Origin: Gemmatimonadota bacterium
Lineage (GTDB): Bacteria > Gemmatimonadota > Gemmatimonadetes > Gemmatimonadales > GWC2-71-9
Assembly (NCBI GenBank): GCA_020351775.1
Contig: CP070666.1
Span: 4,503,022-4,537,245 of the forward strand
DNA length: 34,224 bases
Reading direction: 5' to 3'
Notes under the pieces: generated by a model
Told to the model about the DNA's origin: nothing
What the model saw: the letters and a program-made list of their open reading frames with translations, nothing else
Database searches by the model: none
Position numbers and translations under genes: made by a program
Shown here: in pieces, positions 30,943 to 34,224 of the stretch
How positions within the stretch are numbered: position 1 is the stretch's first letter
Layout: every line of letters begins with the position of its first letter

Positions 30943-32676
30943 GTGCTGAACGAACTCCGCGTTCGAGATCTCGCGGTAATCCAGGATGTGACCCTCCCTC
31001 TGGGACCCGGACTGAATGTTCTCACTGGAGAGACTGGCGCGGGAAAGTCGATGTTGGTCGATGCCCTCGCCTTGCTGGTGGGAGAGCGCGCCAGTGGCGA
31101 CCTGATCAGACCCGGTGCGGAGCGCGCAGTTGTGGAGGCGGGCTTCGACCTGAATCGGCTGCCGCAAGTCGCAGCAGCGGTCTCCCAGGCCGGCATCGAT
31201 ATCGAGGAAGACCGGCTCGTGGTGAGACGTGACATAAATGCTGAAGGCCGCAACCGGGCCTGGGCCAACGGCAGTCCAACAACAGTCGCAACGCTTGCGA
31301 CACTAGGACGCAATCTCGTCGATCTCCACGGGCAACATGAATCCCAGTCACTACTTCGGCGTGGTGCGCAGCGGGACATACTCGACGCGTTCGGCAGCGC
31401 TGCAGCGGAGTTGGCAGCCGTGCGTGCGGCCTACGAGCGCGCGGCCGCGCTTCGCGCCGAGGAAGTCGAACTCATCGCCCGCCGCGATGACGTGAAGAGG
31501 CGCGCCGACTACCTGGAGCACGTCGCGCGTGAGATCGCGGAAGCGCGGCCGCGGCCCGGGGAGTATGAGGAGCTGGAAGTCGAGAGCCATCGCCTGAGCA
31601 ATGTGGAGGACATTACCAGTGACGCCGAACGGCTGTTGGCGCTGCTCGACGGCGACGATCTATCGGCGCTCGGCTCGCTGGGCAAGGTCACCAAGGTGCT
31701 CACCCACCTGGAACGCATCGACGCCAGTGTGGCGAAATGGCGCGATCTCGTGGATGATGCGCACGCAAACATCGAGGAGTTGACCCAACTGCTGAGGGAG
31801 TATGTCTCCGAGATCGATCGCGATCCGGGACGTCTGGCTCAGGTCGAACAGCGGAGAGACGTGCTCTATCGACTGAAGCAGAAATACGGTCCCGAGATCG
31901 AGGACGTGATCAGCACGGGAGAGCAGGCCCGGCACGAGCTGGAGCTGCTGGATACGGCGGATCTGGATATCGAGCGCATCAGTGAGGCGCGTCTCGTGGC
32001 CGACCGCGAGCTCGATGAAGCTGCCCGCAGGCTCAGCGGCAAGCGGGCCGGGGCCGCCGCTCGGCTTGAGCGCGCCGTCAACGATCTGTTGCCGGGTTTG
32101 GGTATGGAGAACGGTCGGTTCGCGGTCCGGATCGAAGCCACCGAGACGGCCAGCGCGACCGGGATCGATAGGGTAGAGTTTCTCGTGACTCTCAATGTCG
32201 GGATGGATCCTCGGCCGCTGGCCCACGTGGCGAGCGGTGGCGAGCTGTCCCGTCTCATGCTCGCCCTCAAGGTCGTTCTGGCGCACCACGATGCGATCCC
32301 CACTCTCGTATTCGATGAAGTCGATCAAGGGATCGGCGGTGCGGTAGCGATCAAGGTGTCCGAGGCACTGGCCCGGGTTGCCGAATCACGCCAGGTCCTG
32401 ATCATCACGCACTTGCCGCAAATCGCCGCGCGGGCAGCCCACCACCTGCACGTGGACAAGCCGGTGCGCGGCGGGTTGCCGAGCACGGCGGTAAGGGTGC
32501 TGAAACCGCAGGAGCGCGTGACGGAAGTGGCGCGAATGCTCGGCGACGCCGGCGATCCGACCGCGCTGCGCCATGCGGCGGAGATGCTGCAGCGGGGATC
32601 GGGTGGGGAAAGCGGTGCAGGAGATGCAGGCAAGTCGGGAAGGGTTGGTGCGCGATCGGCTGCCTCACGCGGGTGA
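30943..32676 (+). CDS. recN: DNA repair protein RecN, with extended C-terminal tail
   Basis: An SMC-like ATPase acting early in double-strand break repair. Walker A is TGETGAGKS (about 28-36), the Q-loop region is VDLHGQHESQSLL, the central 150-380 region is coiled coil, the ABC signature is VASGGELSRLMLAL (near 430), and Walker B is LVFDEVDQGIGG (near 453). It is 577 residues, about 15-25 longer than usual. The extra tail after RHAAEMLQ is Gly/Ser/Arg-rich and overlaps a transposase-like ORF in another frame. The tail may result from insertion that removed the native stop. The GTG 30943 follows the nadK stop without a gap. Confidence 0.96.
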   Translation: MLNELRVRDLAVIQDVTLPLGPGLNVLTGETGAGKSMLVDALALLVGERASGDLIRPGAERAVVEAGFDLNRLPQVAAAVSQAGIDIEEDRLVVRRDINAEGRNRAWANGSPTTVATLATLGRNLVDLHGQHESQSLLRRGAQRDILDAFGSAAAELAAVRAAYERAAALRAEEVELIARRDDVKRRADYLEHVAREIAEARPRPGEYEELEVESHRLSNVEDITSDAERLLALLDGDDLSALGSLGKVTKVLTHLERIDASVAKWRDLVDDAHANIEELTQLLREYVSEIDRDPGRLAQVEQRRDVLYRLKQKYGPEIEDVISTGEQARHELELLDTADLDIERISEARLVADRELDEAARRLSGKRAGAAARLERAVNDLLPGLGMENGRFAVRIEATETASATGIDRVEFLVTLNVGMDPRPLAHVASGGELSRLMLALKVVLAHHDAIPTLVFDEVDQGIGGAVAIKVSEALARVAESRQVLIITHLPQIAARAAHHLHVDKPVRGGLPSTAVRVLKPQERVTEVARMLGDAGDPTALRHAAEMLQRGSGGESGAGDAGKSGRVGARSAASRG

Positions 32677-33073
32677 AGCCAATCTAGGGTGGCAGCGTGT
32701 TGCTTGCGTCGATGCGGATGCTGCTGAGGACGTAGTTGCCGCGATTGAAGACGCAGGCTTGCGCTGCGGAGTCTGCTGTCTGCGCATTGCCGTTCTCGCA
32801 GACCATGTCCATCTGCAAGTCAGCTACCGGCCGACCACACGCATCTGCGACTTCGTCAGATTGTGCAAGGCGGGGTCATCGTATCTCGCTGGAAGACGGG
32901 TGCCCGGCGCAATCCGTTGGGCCCGGGGCTACTACGCTGCATCGGTAGGCAGTAGAGAGCTATGCCGAATGCACGAGTACATATCGCGCCAGTTTGAACG
33001 CCCACCCCAGTCGTGTGCCCAAGAACCGAGGTCTCGGCGCTCAGAGCCAACCCCGGGCGGCAGCCCGGGGTAG
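32624..33073 (+). CDS. Y1 (HUH) transposase-like protein, RAYT/IS200 type, probably degenerate
   Basis: About 149 residues. The core IAVLADHVHLQVSYRPTTRICDFVRLCKAGSS contains the HUH motif (HVH) of TnpA/REP-associated transposases. IRWARGYYAASVGSRELCRMHEYISRQFE matches the family's C-terminal part with a candidate catalytic Tyr in HEYISRQ. The usual first strand (a V-W-T-R pattern) is not recognisable, and the N-terminal part overlaps recN by 53 nt, so the protein is probably incomplete. An ATG at 32573 is also in frame. The C-terminal tail reads through a REP-like palindrome to its stop at 33073. It could be a domesticated RAYT or a decaying copy. Confidence 0.6.
   Translation: MQASREGLVRDRLPHAGEANLGWQRVACVDADAAEDVVAAIEDAGLRCGVCCLRIAVLADHVHLQVSYRPTTRICDFVRLCKAGSSYLAGRRVPGAIRWARGYYAASVGSRELCRMHEYISRQFERPPQSCAQEPRSRRSEPTPGGSPG
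33051..33070. repeat. REP-like palindrome 1
   Basis: CCCCGGGC (33051-33058) pairs perfectly with GCCCGGGG (33063-33070) around the 4-nt loop GGCA. It lies at the very end of the transposase-like ORF. Size, GC content and position resemble REP elements that RAYT proteins process. Confidence 0.65.
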
Positions 33074-33103
33074 GGGAAAGGTGCCGTAGCATCCGGTTTA
33101 GGT

Positions 33104-33115
33104 GGGCGGCAGCCC
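33104..33115. repeat. REP-like palindrome 2
   Basis: GGGC-GGCA-GCCC repeats the 12-nt core of palindrome 1, 41 nt further on in the same orientation, with the same loop. The outer stem is not conserved apart from one possible wobble pair. Two close copies are what a REP pair would look like. Confidence 0.5.
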
Positions 33116-33283
33116 GAGGCGCCCTCCGCTTCCCGCTCCGCATGCCGGTGTCTCTCTCCGCGCGCTGCGGTTCGCCCGTGCGGTTAGATCCCAAGAGGTA
33201 GCACCGCTCACCAACGCGCGCCTACGAGAGGCAGCGTCACGCTACGCTCGCATTACGTGAGAGAGGATCGGATCACACTGCCA

Positions 33284-33323
33284 CTCCCCGCCTCCCGCTC
33301 CCCGCCCTGCTCCCCGCTCCCTG
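33284..33323 (-). repeat. 7-nt tandem repeat between the transposase-like ORF and the outer-membrane gene
   Basis: Units on the + strand: CTCCCCG, CCTCCCG, CTCCCCG, a shortened CCCTG, CTCCCCG, CTCCCTG. It ends at the base next to the stop codon of the minus-strand gene, so it lies exactly at that gene's 3' end. From 33116 to 33283 I see no gene or other clear element. Confidence 0.75.
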
Positions 33324-34224
33324 TTATCCCCCCGGCGGTTCCTCGGGCTCCGCCTCTGGCTCCTCACCGCCGAACCAGCGCCAGAACAGCCTCAGATAGA
33401 AATTGAGGCCCGAGGTCTGCGGCGTGAGTCCCCCCTTGCCTTGGAGGGCGGCGAAGTAGTGGGCACCTGCTTCGATGGGCAGGCTCAGGCCGTCACGACC
33501 GGTAGAGCGATAATAGAGCCCGGCGCCGATACTCAATCGGTTCATGCTGCTGTTCAGCTCGAGTGCCTCCGGCGGCTGTATGCTGGGCCCCGCCGGAGCC
33601 GTACCGACGGCGGCGAACTTGTCCTGCGTCTTGCGGTAGTAGGACAGCGATCCGTAGACCTTGAACGACGGGTGCAGCCGAATGGCGGGATAAGCGGCGA
33701 CGCGGTACTCGTCTCCCAGGTTGCGCGACACCACCTGTTCCGCGGCGGCAACGGCGATCGGTCCTTCCGCGAGGTCGGCCGGTCGGCGGACAGGTCTGTC
33801 GCCCAGCTGCAGGTTGTAATAGCCGCTGAGTCCGAGAGCAACGACACCCGATTCCAGTGTCGCATCCAGGCCGACCTGGAAATCCAGCTGCTTGTCGCCG
33901 GTGCCCAGGTCGATGAAGTTGGATGGCGAATCGAGCACGCCGGTGGGTAGGCGGGCCGTTGCCGACAGTACCGTTCTGATGCCCGGTCCCTGCAGCAGTC
34001 CGTATCGGACTCCCAGTTCGATGTCACCCAGTCGCTGGGTCAGCTTGTAGAACTCGAGCGGCGCGGCGATGTAGCCGAATGCCGAATCCGTCAGCACGGC
34101 GTTCACGTCCTCGGCTCCGATGCGGCCCTGGGGCAACGACAGGGTCCCGGTCAGCCCGGTGACGCTGAACGATTCCAGTTCCACTGAGATCGCATCCAGC
34201 GCATCGAGGATCGCCTCACCTTCC
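33324..34224 (-). CDS. Putative outer-membrane beta-barrel protein (5' partial)
   Basis: About 300 residues are visible; the frame stays open to the window edge (EGEAILDALDAISVELESFSV before the first GTG), so the N-terminus and any signal peptide are outside. The sequence shows alternating hydrophobic/polar beta strands with aromatic ends, such as LGDIELGVRYGLL, IRTVLSATARLPTGVL, VVALGLSGYYNLQLGD, FKVYGSLSYYRKTQ, RLSIGAGLYYRST and the near-terminal LNFYLRLFWRWF. A short acidic, Pro/Glu-rich tail (EEPEAEPEEPPGG) follows. It fits an outer-membrane barrel of 8 or more strands, and shows that the organism is diderm. I do not recognise a specific family or substrate. It is the only minus-strand gene and converges on the recN operon. 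Confidence 0.75.
   Translation of the reverse strand, partial: EGEAILDALDAISVELESFSVTGLTGTLSLPQGRIGAEDVNAVLTDSAFGYIAAPLEFYKLTQRLGDIELGVRYGLLQGPGIRTVLSATARLPTGVLDSPSNFIDLGTGDKQLDFQVGLDATLESGVVALGLSGYYNLQLGDRPVRRPADLAEGPIAVAAAEQVVSRNLGDEYRVAAYPAIRLHPSFKVYGSLSYYRKTQDKFAAVGTAPAGPSIQPPEALELNSSMNRLSIGAGLYYRSTGRDGLSLPIEAGAHYFAALQGKGGLTPQTSGLNFYLRLFWRWFGGEEPEAEPEEPPGG

Noticed and set aside
1..34224. tRNA or rRNA genes
   Set aside because: No GTTCGA-type T-loop within a plausible cloverleaf and no rRNA-like stretch was noticed on either strand in the intergenic spaces.

Overview
This is a GC-rich chromosomal core-gene segment from a diderm bacterium. My best guess is Gemmatimonadota or a close relative. 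That rests on the gene mix: HrcA, Rex, RNase Y, MutS2, an RsbW/SpoIIE partner-switch module, an MEP-pathway Dxs, and an outer-membrane beta-barrel at the right edge. No 16S rRNA or other decisive marker lies in the window, so the phylum is inference. Almost everything is on the + strand in tightly packed, often ATGA-overlapping operons. Only the last gene is on the - strand.

Layout. 1-3.4 kb: end of hemW, then hrcA, dnaJ and a HIT protein. 3.45-3.65 kb: rpsU. 3.8-11.4 kb: mutS2, dnaG, a C4 zinc-ribbon coiled-coil protein, recJ, rsmD, coaD. 11.4-11.8 kb: a decayed phosphate acetyltransferase gene (pta). 11.8-15.0 kb: STAS antagonist, RsbW-like kinase, GAF-SpoIIE phosphatase, rsmA. 15.06-17.6 kb: a perfect Rex operator, rex, a tiny relic of arginine deiminase, a DEDDh exonuclease, a metallo-beta-lactamase-fold protein. 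17.6-22.6 kb: tandem repeats, a promoter, an attenuator, then infC-rpmI-rplT-pheS-pheT. 22.6-32.7 kb: a coiled-coil ORF, zapA, rny, folD, xseA, xseB, a prenyl synthase, dxs, nadK, recN. 32.6-33.3 kb: a Y1/RAYT-like transposase with REP-like palindromes and repeats. 33.3-34.2 kb: a convergent outer-membrane protein cut by the window edge.

How the genes work together. Most serve genome upkeep (MutS2, DnaG, RecJ, ExoVII, RecN, exonuclease), ribosome assembly and translation (RsmD, RsmA, IF3, L35, L20, S21, PheST, RNase Y), cofactor and isoprenoid supply (CoaD, FolD, Dxs, prenyl synthase, NadK), protein quality control (HrcA, DnaJ) and cell division (ZapA).

The less ordinary material is between the genes. 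(1) Two genes of fermentative or substrate-level ATP production, pta and arcA, appear to survive only as short relics that keep both ends and lack the middle. (2) infC has a noncanonical CTG start behind a strong Shine-Dalgarno and a long leader ending in a canonical intrinsic terminator, which suggests attenuation control. (3) Rex is preceded by an 18-bp perfect palindrome matching the Rex operator. (4) A dispersed family of 7-nt tandem repeats (GGGGAGC type) sits between genes and also in frame inside mutS2 and rsmA; in mutS2 it forms a perfect 23-bp inverted repeat. An 8-nt family (CCCGGTNN type) accompanies it at two loci in mirrored orientation. (5) The transposase-like ORF is followed by two REP-like palindromes.
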